Positions 35,194 to 42,392 of a stretch of DNA of 64,000 nt are shown piece by piece (positions within the stretch are counted from its first letter, which is position 1; each line of letters opens with the position of its first letter). Origin of the DNA: Achromobacter veterisilvae (lineage in GTDB: Bacteria > Pseudomonadota > Gammaproteobacteria > Burkholderiales > Burkholderiaceae_B); NCBI RefSeq assembly GCF_900496975.1, contig NZ_UFQC01000029.1, positions 17,914 through 81,913 on the forward strand, read 5' to 3'. Made by a program: the position numbers and the translations under genes. The notes beneath the pieces were generated by a model, which saw only the letters and a program-made list of their open reading frames with translations, did not search any database and was not told the origin of the DNA.

Positions 35194-35313
35194 TCAGCTA
35201 CTGGCCGCCACGGCGGGCGCCGCGGCCTGGTACCTGTCCGTCACGTGCGTGCATCCCACCGCCGCCAGCGCGGCCAGCGTCAACAAGATCGCGCTGCAAA
35301 GTCGTTGCGTCAT
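35194..35313 (-). CDS. Small predicted lipoprotein (39 residues)
   Basis: A short minus-strand gene. The 39-residue product starts MTQRLCSAILLTLAALAAVG and continues with Cys21, giving a signal peptide and the lipobox AVGC. The mature part is about 19 residues, ending in an Ala-rich tail. GAGAGG sits five bases before the ATG. The layout resembles entericidin-type and other tiny lipoproteins, but I do not recognise a family. It would be anchored in the inner or outer membrane by lipid on Cys21. It converges on the second synthetase gene and shares its terminator hairpin. Confidence 0.55.
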   Translation of the reverse strand: MTQRLCSAILLTLAALAAVGCTHVTDRYQAAAPAVAASS

Positions 35314-35710
35314 GCGTGCCTCTCTCCCGTTCCTGGTGATCGAACCGCCCTGCGGGTTCCGCCACGACTATACCGCCGCGGCGCGCGCCCTGCCCGCGCC
35401 CGCCCGCAGATCCCGTTACCAGCCCCCCGCAAAAGCGGACAAGACGTTGCTGGAATGTAACGTCCGCCCTTAGTGCGCCTGCAACCCCTGCCCGCCTGAA
35501 AACGCGCTTTTCCGCCCGGGAAGCACCGTTACATTTGCCCACAGCAAGGTTTGACAGGCCTCGCCGGGGGCTCGTACGTTGAAGACCTGGGCCTGGCGCG
35601 AAAGCAGCCGCAACGCAGGCAGGCCCGGCTGATCAGTGTCCCACTCAAAACCGCGGGGGCAAGGTTCGCAGGCCACGAACCCACCGCCGCACGCAAACGG
35701 AGAGGTCACC
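35314..35710. other. Intergenic region ahead of the CsbD gene
   Basis: 397 bases without a supported gene. It includes a possible promoter for the small stress genes, TTGACA at 35551-35556 with an 18-base spacer and TACGTT at 35575-35580; the -35 is perfect and the -10 weak. The remainder is GC-rich and shows nothing else I can support. Confidence 0.4.
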
Positions 35711-35911
35711 ATGAACAACGACGTTATCGCTGGCAAATGGAAGCAACTGGCAGGCAAGGCCAAGGCGGCCTGGGGCGAACTCACCGACGACGAGCTGACC
35801 CGCACGGAAGGCAACGCCGAACGCCTGGCGGGCCTGATCCAGGAGCGCTATGGCAAGACCAGGGAACAGGCGGAGAAAGAAGTCCGCGACTTCTTCGACG
35901 GCAATCCCTGA
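35711..35911 (+). CDS. CsbD-family stress-response protein
   Basis: A 66-residue acidic, highly charged helical protein. It opens MNNDVIAGKWKQLAGKAKAAWG, the CsbD signature, and contains LTDDELTRTEGNAERLAGLIQERYG. CsbD proteins are induced by general stress and by entry into stationary phase in many bacteria; the molecular role is unknown. GGAGAGG lies at the right distance before ATG 35711, so the start is firm. It is followed after 27 bases by a DUF1328 membrane peptide and then by a BON protein, all on the same strand. Confidence 0.93.
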   Translation: MNNDVIAGKWKQLAGKAKAAWGELTDDELTRTEGNAERLAGLIQERYGKTREQAEKEVRDFFDGNP

Positions 35912-35938
35912 CCCCGCCAACCACCAGGAGAAGCTGAC

Positions 35939-36103
35939 ATGCTGCACTACGCCGTAGTTTTCTTCGTCATTGCCATCATCGCGGCCGTCCTGGGTTTCGG
36001 CGGCATCGCCGCCGGCGCCGCGGGCATCGCCAAGATCCTGTTCTTCGTCTTCCTGGTACTGGCGCTGCTGTCCATTCTGGGCGGCGCATTCCGCAAGAAA
36101 TAG
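35939..36103 (+). CDS. DUF1328 small membrane protein
   Basis: A 54-residue peptide, almost wholly hydrophobic, with two membrane segments separated by a [14 protein letters not shown] turn and ending in FRKK. This is the DUF1328 (YtjA-like) family of inner-membrane peptides, often adjacent to CsbD and BON genes in proteobacteria. The role is unknown, presumably envelope stress. A CAGGAGAAG ribosome site precedes ATG 35939 at the right distance. Confidence 0.88.
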   Translation: MLHYAVVFFVIAIIAAVLGFGGIAAGAAGIAKILFFVFLVLALLSILGGAFRKK

Positions 36104-36177
36104 AACCCGTACCCCAAGATCTCCCGACAACCGCTGCGTCCCGAACGCGCTGAACCACACCAACAAGGAGCATGACT

Positions 36178-36516
36178 ATGGAATTTCGCAAGCTGATCGC
36201 CGCCGCCGCACTGGGCACGGGCGCTGCCTTCACTTCCATCGCCTTTGCCGCCGATGACGGCAAGCCGAAACAGTCCGTGGGTGAATACGCGTCCGACGCC
36301 ACCGTGACCACCAAGGTCAAGGCCGCCTTCGTGGCCGACAAGCAACTGAGCGCCCTCGATATCGCCGTGGAAACCAATGAGGGCATCACGACGCTGACCG
36401 GCACCGTGGGCACCGCCGCCGAGGCCGATCATGCGGCTACCGTGACGCGAGGCGTCGAAGGCGTGAAGCAGGTGATGAACAACATCAAGGTCGACCCCGC
36501 CAAGAACAAGCAATAA
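36178..36516 (+). CDS. BON-domain periplasmic protein
   Basis: A 112-residue secreted protein. A signal peptide (about 1-25) ends at AFAAD, followed by one BON domain (about 38-105) with SDATVTTKVKAAF, GITTLTGTVG and VEGVKQVMNNI. BON proteins such as OsmY and DolP bind phospholipid and protect the envelope under stress. Two in-frame ATGs occur at 36172 and 36178. AAGGAG (36165-36170) is one base from the first and seven from the second, so the second is used. It is the last gene of the stress group and ends in a clear terminator. Confidence 0.9.
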   Translation: MEFRKLIAAAALGTGAAFTSIAFAADDGKPKQSVGEYASDATVTTKVKAAFVADKQLSALDIAVETNEGITTLTGTVGTAAEADHAATVTRGVEGVKQVMNNIKVDPAKNKQ

Positions 36517-36551
36517 AGCTTGTACCGCTTCGGGCCGGCCCCGAAGCAGAA

Positions 36552-36587
36552 ACGGCGCCCGCATACGCGGGCGCCGTCTTTTTTTTT
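36552..36587 (+). terminator. Intrinsic terminator after the BON gene
   Basis: ACGGCGCCCGC (36552-36562) pairs with GCGGGCGCCGT (36567-36577) across an ATAC loop, followed by CTTTTTTTTT. It may also slow transcripts from the convergent PhzF gene, where only a short T-run follows. Confidence 0.92.
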
Positions 36588-36618
36588 GCGGGGCTTTGTC
36601 TGGAGAGGCCGCGCGTCC

Positions 36619-37491
36619 TCAGACGTCCACCGCGCCCCGGCCGATCTCCAGCGCCCGCCCGCCCACCTGGATCCGCCCGTCGGCCAGGACGTCCAGCAGC
36701 AGCCGGCATGGCCTGCCGATCAGGTCGCCCTGCTCGACCAGGATGCTGGCGGGCAAGGCGTGGCCCCGGTGCCGCAACCACCCGCCCAGGTTGGCGCAGG
36801 CCGACCCCGTGCCGGCGTCCTCGTTCACCCCGCCGCCCGCCTTGGCATAGAAGTACCGGGCCACCGCGACCTGCCGCCCGTCCTGCGTCCTGCCGTCGTC
36901 GAACGCAAAGACATACAGGATCTTGCGGCCCAGGCTGTTGGCCTGCCAACGATCCAGCCGGGCCGCGTCGGGCGCGGCGCGGCGCACGGCGTCCACGCTG
37001 GCAAGCGGCACCAGCAGTTGGTCGGCGCCCGTGTCCACCCACACCGGATCGTCCAGCAGGTCAGCAGGGTCCAGGCCCGCCAGGCTGGCGATCTCCGCCC
37101 GGCCCAGCGCGGGCTGCGCGGTGCGCACGCCGTCCGGACAGGGCGCGGTGAAGGTCCAGGCATCGCCCCGGGCCGTGACCGGCACGATGCCGGCCGCGAA
37201 TTCCAGCGCCAGCGCATCACCGGACTTGAGCAGGTCGCGCACGACCTGCGCGGTGCCGATGGTGGGATGGCCCGCGAACTTCATCTCGTAGCCGGGCGTG
37301 AAGATGCGCACCCGCGCGTCCGCCCGGTCCGAAGGCAGGATGAAAGTGGTTTCGGACAGATTGAATTGCACCGCCAGATTCAGCATGGTGGCGTCGTCCA
37401 TGCCGCGCGCGTCTTCGAACACGCAGAGCTGGTTGCCGCTGAAGGGCCCGGAAGCGAAAACGTTGAGCAGGCGGAACGCGTAAGAGGCCAT
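36619..37491 (-). CDS. PhzF-family isomerase/epimerase
   Basis: A 290-residue PhzF-like protein with the two-lobed diaminopimelate-epimerase fold. It opens with FRLLNVFASGPFSGNQLCVF and has the catalytic Glu E47 in LSETTF. GHPTIGTA and the DAGTGSACANLGG segment follow in the second lobe. PhzF enzymes isomerise trans-2,3-dihydro-3-hydroxyanthranilate in phenazine synthesis, but most members, including stand-alone ones such as this, have unknown substrates. No phenazine genes lie nearby. It ends the minus-strand run that begins with the ftr genes, starting four bases after the FtrD stop codon. Confidence 0.9.
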   Translation of the reverse strand: MASYAFRLLNVFASGPFSGNQLCVFEDARGMDDATMLNLAVQFNLSETTFILPSDRADARVRIFTPGYEMKFAGHPTIGTAQVVRDLLKSGDALALEFAAGIVPVTARGDAWTFTAPCPDGVRTAQPALGRAEIASLAGLDPADLLDDPVWVDTGADQLLVPLASVDAVRRAAPDAARLDRWQANSLGRKILYVFAFDDGRTQDGRQVAVARYFYAKAGGGVNEDAGTGSACANLGGWLRHRGHALPASILVEQGDLIGRPCRLLLDVLADGRIQVGGRALEIGRGAVDV

Positions 37492-37495
37492 GGGG

Positions 37496-38893
37496 CTACC
37501 AGACCGCGAAGAACAGCACCCAGGCCAGACAGAACGGCGCCAGGCCCGCCAGCAGCACCAGCCATGCCAGGCCTTTGCGCAGGGCGCTGGCTTCGCGCGG
37601 CTTCAGCAGGCGCGCATACAGGCGCAGCGTCCACAGCACCGCCAGACTGAGCAGGGTGAAGCGCACGGGCGCGGCCCACGCGGCCTGCACGCCTTCGTGC
37701 TTGAGCAGGTTGACCGTGGTGGCCGAGAGGCCCAGGAACACGCCGATGCCGGCGGACGGGATCAGGGCCTGGGCCAGCTTGTGCAGGCCCGGCCGGCCCC
37801 AGCGTCCGGCGGCCGTCCCCGGCACGGCCGCGGCCGGCGCCAGGCGGTCGGCGATCCACAGCGACAGGAAGCTCGCGCCCCCGACGCAGACCGTGGCGCC
37901 GACGACGAACATCAGGATGCCGGCGCCGTCCAGCCAGGAAAAGCTGTCGTTCACTTCCGGGTAATGCGTCAGGATGAACCAGGGCGCGTTGTCCATCAGC
38001 GGCCACAGGATGTCGTGCTCCACCAGCCACGTCGCGGCCCACTGCTTGGCGGTCACGTACCAGGGGCTGGCGCTCCAGAGGAAGGCGCCGATCGCGATGC
38101 CCATCAGGCCGAAGCACAGCAGCGCCGTCTGCCAGGGATCGCCCTGCGCGACGCGGACGATTTCCTCTTCGGGCGAACGCGGCGTCAGCGCGATCGCGCC
38201 GCGGTAGCCGCTGCAGCGTCCACAGACGTGGCAATCGCCGGCGCCTTTCATGTGGCGCAGCGGCACCAGCGGCGCACAGTTGATGGGTTCGATGCGGATG
38301 ACGGGATGGCGCCACTTTTCTTCGTCGACCTTGAAGTGCCAGGGCGCCAGCTTGGCCAGCAGGTTGAACACGCCGTTGACCGGGCACAGGTACTTGCACC
38401 ACACCCGCTTGCTGCGGCCATAGCGCCAGCCGACGATCATGGCCGCCACCGTGGACCCGCCCAGCACCGCCAGCACCGCCAGCGGGTACTGGTACACGCT
38501 GACGAGCTGCCCGTAGACGGTCGTCAGCGCGAACGCCACGAAAGGCCAGCCGCCCCAGCGCATCCATTTCGGGATCGCCAGCCCCTTGCCGCGTTCGCTG
38601 GCCCATTCCGTCAGCATGCCCTCGGGGCATAGCCAGCCGCACCAGGCGCGGCCCAGGATCGGCATGGAAATCAGCACGAACGGCCACCACACACCCCAGA
38701 ACGCGAACTGCGCGACGATCGTCAGGTTGTTGAACACCGAGGACGCGTTGTCCGGCAGGGGCAGGACCGCGGGCACGATCAGAAGAAACGCGTACATCGC
38801 GACAATGCCCCACTGCAGCTTGCGCAACAGCGGGGCATGGTCACGGAGGAAGTCGGCGATACGGGAGGTTGCCCTCCCGAGTACAGCAGCCAT
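37496..38893 (-). CDS. ftrD: FtrD, polyferredoxin-like membrane protein of ferrous iron uptake
   Basis: A 465-residue NapH/RdxA-like membrane protein with several helices and Cys clusters for iron-sulfur centres: CGWLCPEG, CKYLCPVNG and CHVCGRC. It follows the FTR1-type permease and is the FtrD component of the Bordetella FtrABCD system, thought to move electrons to or from iron during import. An in-frame TTG lies six bases upstream, but GAAGG is seven bases from ATG 38893, which is preferred. Separated from ftrC by 39 bases. Confidence 0.88.
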   Translation of the reverse strand: MAAVLGRATSRIADFLRDHAPLLRKLQWGIVAMYAFLLIVPAVLPLPDNASSVFNNLTIVAQFAFWGVWWPFVLISMPILGRAWCGWLCPEGMLTEWASERGKGLAIPKWMRWGGWPFVAFALTTVYGQLVSVYQYPLAVLAVLGGSTVAAMIVGWRYGRSKRVWCKYLCPVNGVFNLLAKLAPWHFKVDEEKWRHPVIRIEPINCAPLVPLRHMKGAGDCHVCGRCSGYRGAIALTPRSPEEEIVRVAQGDPWQTALLCFGLMGIAIGAFLWSASPWYVTAKQWAATWLVEHDILWPLMDNAPWFILTHYPEVNDSFSWLDGAGILMFVVGATVCVGGASFLSLWIADRLAPAAAVPGTAAGRWGRPGLHKLAQALIPSAGIGVFLGLSATTVNLLKHEGVQAAWAAPVRFTLLSLAVLWTLRLYARLLKPREASALRKGLAWLVLLAGLAPFCLAWVLFFAVW

Positions 38894-38932
38894 GGTCAAA
38901 CCTTCAAATATTCAGTCCGGCAAAAGTGCGGA

Positions 38933-39784
38933 TCAGGACGCGCCGCGGGCCGCGGCCGCCGCCGGGGCGGCTTTGCCGCCCACCCAGCGCAGCAGCGCCC
39001 AGACGATCGCCCAGTATGCCACCCACAGCAGCACCGAGGTCAGCGCAGGCAGGGCGCGGTAGCCGGCGAAGTCGGCCAGGACCTTGCCGACGCCGGTACT
39101 GTCGCTCAATAGCCACGAACTGTCCCAGATCGGATCGACGATGGTGGGCAGGACGTCCAGCGAAATCAGGTGGTCCAGGCCACCCACCAGCAGCGAACCG
39201 GCCAGCAGCAGGAGCAGGATTTCGGTCACGCGGAAGAACCGGCGCCAGGTAATGAGCTTGCCGCCCAGTTGCAGCAGCCAGAACGTCAGCAGCGCCACGA
39301 GGAAACCCGCGACGCCGGCCAGCGCCAGCATCAGCATGCCGCTGCCGCCGTCGCCCGCGGACACGGTGCCGTACAGGAACACCACCGTCTCGCTGCCTTC
39401 GCGGGCCACGGCGATGGCCACGAGCACGAACAGGCCCCACCAGTTGTCGCTGGCGACGGAAGCCCGCGCGCCGCTTTCGAGTTCGCCCTTGAGCGTGCGG
39501 CCGTGCTTCTTCATCCAGACGACCATCTGCACCACCAGCACGCACGCGGCCAGCGACATGATGGCCTGGAACCACTCCTGGCCTTCGTCGCTGAGCCAGG
39601 ACGACACGCCCAGCAGCACCAGCGCCAGCGCCACGGCCAGCGCCAGGCCCGCCACGACGCCGCCCCACAGGTAGTTGAGCCCGCGCTTGCCTTCGGGCGT
39701 GGAGCGCAGCCAGGTGTACAGGATGCCCACCACCAGCATGGCTTCGACGCTTTCACGCCAGACTATGAAAAGGACCTGTTCCAT
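38933..39784 (-). CDS. ftrC: FtrC, FTR1-family iron permease
   Basis: A 283-residue membrane protein with about seven helices and the two REXXE iron-binding motifs of FTR1/EfeU permeases, RESVE near residue 10 and REGSE near residue 129. It moves iron across the inner membrane, receiving ferric iron after oxidation by the cupredoxin partner. The order ftrA-ftrB-ftrC-ftrD, with short spacings, matches the Bordetella ferrous iron transporter. Starts with ATG at the first REXXE-proximal Met, MEQVLFIVW, as usual for the family. Confidence 0.93.
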   Translation of the reverse strand: MEQVLFIVWRESVEAMLVVGILYTWLRSTPEGKRGLNYLWGGVVAGLALAVALALVLLGVSSWLSDEGQEWFQAIMSLAACVLVVQMVVWMKKHGRTLKGELESGARASVASDNWWGLFVLVAIAVAREGSETVVFLYGTVSAGDGGSGMLMLALAGVAGFLVALLTFWLLQLGGKLITWRRFFRVTEILLLLLAGSLLVGGLDHLISLDVLPTIVDPIWDSSWLLSDSTGVGKVLADFAGYRALPALTSVLLWVAYWAIVWALLRWVGGKAAPAAAAARGAS

Positions 39785-39798
39785 GTATTGCTACCGCG

Positions 39799-40161
39799 TT
39801 ATTCCTTGGGCTTGACGACCAAGGTGCCTTTCACGCTCTGGTGAAAGTCGTCAAAGAAGGGATACTCGCCCGGGCGCGAAATGGTGATCACGACGAAGGA
39901 CTTCACCCCCGGCCCCAGGACTTTCTCCTTGCGCAGCGGAATGCTCTCGAATTCCACCGGCTCGTTGCTCTCGTTGATGAGCTCGATCTTGAAACGGCCC
40001 GCCGGCACTTCCAGGGTGGCGGGCTCGAACGTGCCGTCGGGCTTGAACTTCAGCGTGAAGGTCGGCAACTCGTCCGCCTGCGCGGGCGCCGTGCCGGCCA
40101 GGCCGGCCAGGCCGGCCAGGCCGATCAGCAATGCGGCGGCAACGCGAAGCAGGCGGCTCAC
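39799..40161 (-). CDS. ftrB: FtrB, periplasmic cupredoxin-like protein
   Basis: A 120-residue periplasmic protein. A signal peptide with a repetitive GLAGLAGLAG core ends near AQADE; a single cupredoxin domain follows (about 32-118) with FKIELINESNEPVEFES and PFFDDFHQSVKG. The final His and the Glu/Met pattern fit an EfeO/P19-associated cupredoxin that oxidises ferrous iron for the permease. It starts three bases after the FtrA stop and lies 14 bases before ftrC, so it is part of the same transcript. Confidence 0.87.
   Translation of the reverse strand: MSRLLRVAAALLIGLAGLAGLAGTAPAQADELPTFTLKFKPDGTFEPATLEVPAGRFKIELINESNEPVEFESIPLRKEKVLGPGVKSFVVITISRPGEYPFFDDFHQSVKGTLVVKPKE
40093..40119. repeat. 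Three tandem 9-bp units in the ftrB signal-peptide region
   Basis: GCCGGCCAG is repeated three times without change, followed by a partial GCCG. The unit is nine bases, so changes in copy number keep the reading frame and only lengthen or shorten the hydrophobic core (GLA repeats) of the FtrB signal peptide. Confidence 0.85.
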
Positions 40162-40163
40162 GA

Positions 40164-40700
40164 TCAGTAACCGCCCTTCTTGCCGGTGCCGGCAAAGACG
40201 AATTCATATTCCAGGTCGAAGGGTTCGAACCAGGGGCCCACGCCGGTTTCCTTGTCGACGTGGCGGCCGAAGTGGCTCATCTTGTCCGCGGTCGGCGGCA
40301 GGATCGAGTACTTCAGCTTGTACTTGCCCGGGCCTTCCAGCTTGACGTTCTCGCCGTAGTGCGGGCCGTCGTTGGCGACCATCGGCATGAAGGTGCCCTT
40401 CTGCACGTTCTGGCTGCCGACCTTCTGGATCTCGTACTTCACCACCAGGTAGGGCACCCATTCGCCCTCGGGAAAGCCCGTCTGGTTGCCGGCGGTCGCG
40501 TGGATGTCGGCCTCGAGGTGCACGTCCGAATCCTTGGCGGGACGCATCATCCCGGGAGGGTCCATTTCGATCGGCTGCAAATACACGGCGCCGATTTCCA
40601 TGCCGCCCTTTTCCACCGGTTTGCCGATGGGGTATTCGGCCGCATGGGCGGCGGAAACGCTCAGAGCGACAATGGCCAGGGCCAAGGCTTTCTTGATCAT
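40164..40700 (-). CDS. ftrA: FtrA, P19-type periplasmic iron-binding protein
   Basis: A 178-residue protein of the P19/Tp34 (iron transporter) family. A signal peptide ends at AHAAEYP. The mature part has the Met/His/Glu copper-iron site pattern (GGMEIGAVYLQPIEMDPP, HLEADIHA, FMPMVANDGPHYG). It binds iron, with copper, in the periplasm and passes it to FtrB and FtrC. Two ATGs are possible, 40706 and 40700; GAGGA is two bases from the first and eight from the second, so the second is used. First gene of the operon; a weak Fur-like site lies upstream. Confidence 0.92.
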   Translation of the reverse strand: MIKKALALAIVALSVSAAHAAEYPIGKPVEKGGMEIGAVYLQPIEMDPPGMMRPAKDSDVHLEADIHATAGNQTGFPEGEWVPYLVVKYEIQKVGSQNVQKGTFMPMVANDGPHYGENVKLEGPGKYKLKYSILPPTADKMSHFGRHVDKETGVGPWFEPFDLEYEFVFAGTGKKGGY

Positions 40701-40750
40701 GTGCATAATCCTCGATACACGAATGGGACGGCGGTTCCAAAAATATAAAC

Positions 40751-40769
40751 AAGAACCGTTTTCATTAAT
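40751..40769 (-). promoter_or_regulatory. Weak Fur-box-like site ahead of ftrA
   Basis: Read on the minus strand, ATTAATGAAAACGGTTCTT matches the 19-base Fur consensus at 11 positions. It lies 51 bases before the ftrA start, where iron repression of this transporter would be expected, but the score is low. Confidence 0.35.
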
Positions 40770-40842
40770 GTAACCAAAACAACTGACATATCCCTGAACC
40801 CAGGGACGGAAAAATCGCCGGATCGTTGCGTTTGGTCAAACG

Positions 40843-40865
40843 AAAAAACGCCCCCGAAGGGGCGT
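40843..40865 (-). terminator. Intrinsic terminator after phaR
   Basis: On the minus strand a 7-bp stem with a TTCG loop (plus CGCCCC 40849-40854 with GGGGCG 40859-40864) is followed by a six-T run (plus A-run 40843-40848). It lies 30 bases after the phaR stop codon. Confidence 0.85.
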
Positions 40866-40895
40866 GTTCATCTGGGGACGGACCCGGTTGCGCCG

Positions 40896-41462
40896 TTATT
40901 TGCGGCCGGTGCCCGGCGTGCCGCCGGGCGTGAAGGGGAACGTCGAGAACATCGCGCGCGTCTGGTCCTGCATCTGGTCCTGCATCTGCACGAACAGGTT
41001 CTTGCTCTGGTCGATGTAGTTGTTCATCATGTTCTGCAGCATGGGCGTCTGCACATTCATGAACTGGGCCCAGGCCTCGGGGCCGAACTGGCTTCCGTAC
41101 AGGCCCTTGGACTGCTCGGCCATCCGCTGCTGGATCTCCATGAAGGCCTGGATGTTCTTTTCCAGGTACGAACCCATGATGCCCTGCATGGCATGGCCAT
41201 AAAAACGGATGATCTGCGACAGCATGTTCGAGGAGAACATGGGCATGCCGCCGCTTTCCTCTTCAAGGATGATCTGCAGCAGGATGCTGCGGGTCAGGTC
41301 TTCCCCGCTCTTGGCGTCGACGACCTGGAATTCCTCGTTCGCCAGGACCAGTTGCTTGACATCTGCGAGAGTGATGTAGGTGCTGGTCCGGGTGTCGTAC
41401 AGACGACGGTTGGGGTACTTTTTAATCAGGCGCAGGCTGGCGCCGGTTTGTGCTTGCGTCAT
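40896..41462 (-). CDS. phaR: PhaR, polyhydroxyalkanoate synthesis repressor
   Basis: A 188-residue regulator. The N-terminal PHB/PHA accumulation DNA-binding domain opens RLIKKYPNRRLYDTRTSTY and continues through VKQLVLANEEFQVVDA. A central segment has SSNMLSQIIRFYGHAMQGIMG, and the C-terminal tail is Gln/Met-rich and probably coiled (QMQDQMQDQT). PhaR represses phasin genes and binds to PHA granules, releasing DNA when polymer forms. It is the last of three PHA genes on this strand, 119 bases after phaB. Confidence 0.95.
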   Translation of the reverse strand: MTQAQTGASLRLIKKYPNRRLYDTRTSTYITLADVKQLVLANEEFQVVDAKSGEDLTRSILLQIILEEESGGMPMFSSNMLSQIIRFYGHAMQGIMGSYLEKNIQAFMEIQQRMAEQSKGLYGSQFGPEAWAQFMNVQTPMLQNMMNNYIDQSKNLFVQMQDQMQDQTRAMFSTFPFTPGGTPGTGRK

Positions 41463-41581
41463 GTTTGTCCCCGGATCGGGCGATCTCTAAGACTTCGGAT
41501 AGGGTTAAGTGTAATGCCGGACGGCCCTCTCCCCGAGACCGTCCGGCGCCAGTCGGCCGCCACTTGGCGGCCGGCAATGCG

Positions 41582-42319
41582 TCAGCCCATGTGCAGGCCG
41601 CCGTTGAGCGAGAAGTCCGCCCCCGTCGAAAAGCCGGACTCATCCGAGGCCAGCCATGACGTAATGGAGGCAATTTCCTCCGGCGTGCCCAGGCGGCGCA
41701 CGGGAATGGTGGCGACGATCTTTTCCAGGACGTCGGGACGGATGGCCCGAACCATGTCCGTGCCGATGTAGCCCGGCGACACCGTATTCACCGTGACGCC
41801 CTTGCTGGCCACTTCCTGCGCCAGCGCCATGGTGAAGCCATGGATGCCGGCCTTCGCCGTGGAGTAGTTCGTCTGGCCGAATTGCCCCTTCTGGCCGTTC
41901 ACCGAGCTGATGTTGACGATGCGGCCCCACTGGCGCTCGACCATGTCCTCGATCACCTGCTTGGTCACGTTGAAGAGGCTGTTCAGGTTGGTGTCGATGA
42001 CCGCGCGCCAATCGTCGGCGCTCATCTTGCGGAACAGGCCGTCGCGGGTGATGCCCGCGTTGTTGACCAGCACGTCGACCGGGCCCAGGTCGCGCTTGAC
42101 CCGCTCGAATGCCTCTACCGTGGATTCCCAATCGGATACGTTGCCCACGGACGCGTAGAACGTATAGCCCTGCGCGGCCTGTTCGTCCAGCCATTGCTGG
42201 TAATTGCGGCTGGGGCCGCAGCCTGCCACCACGCGAAAGCCATCTTTGGCCAGGCGCTGGCAAATTGAGGTGCCGATACCGCCCATCCCGCCTGTAACGT
42301 AAGCCAGTTTTCCGCTCAT
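41582..42319 (-). CDS. phaB: Acetoacetyl-CoA reductase
   Basis: A 245-residue SDR. Motifs: TGGMGGIGTSI near 9-19, NNAG (about 87-90), INISSVNGQKGQFG with the catalytic Ser, and YSTAKAG with the Tyr/Lys pair. The VNGQKGQFGQ segment is typical of PhaB/PhbB, which reduce acetoacetyl-CoA to (R)-3-hydroxybutyryl-CoA with NADPH for PHB synthesis. It lies between phaC and phaR. No phaA thiolase gene is present, so acetoacetyl-CoA must come from a thiolase encoded elsewhere. Confidence 0.95.
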   Translation of the reverse strand: MSGKLAYVTGGMGGIGTSICQRLAKDGFRVVAGCGPSRNYQQWLDEQAAQGYTFYASVGNVSDWESTVEAFERVKRDLGPVDVLVNNAGITRDGLFRKMSADDWRAVIDTNLNSLFNVTKQVIEDMVERQWGRIVNISSVNGQKGQFGQTNYSTAKAGIHGFTMALAQEVASKGVTVNTVSPGYIGTDMVRAIRPDVLEKIVATIPVRRLGTPEEIASITSWLASDESGFSTGADFSLNGGLHMG

Positions 42320-42392
42320 TGGATTTCCTCCTGTGTGCGACGGACGCCTCGTTGGTTAACTTACTGTCCTGGGCCAACCGCAAGCCGCGGTT

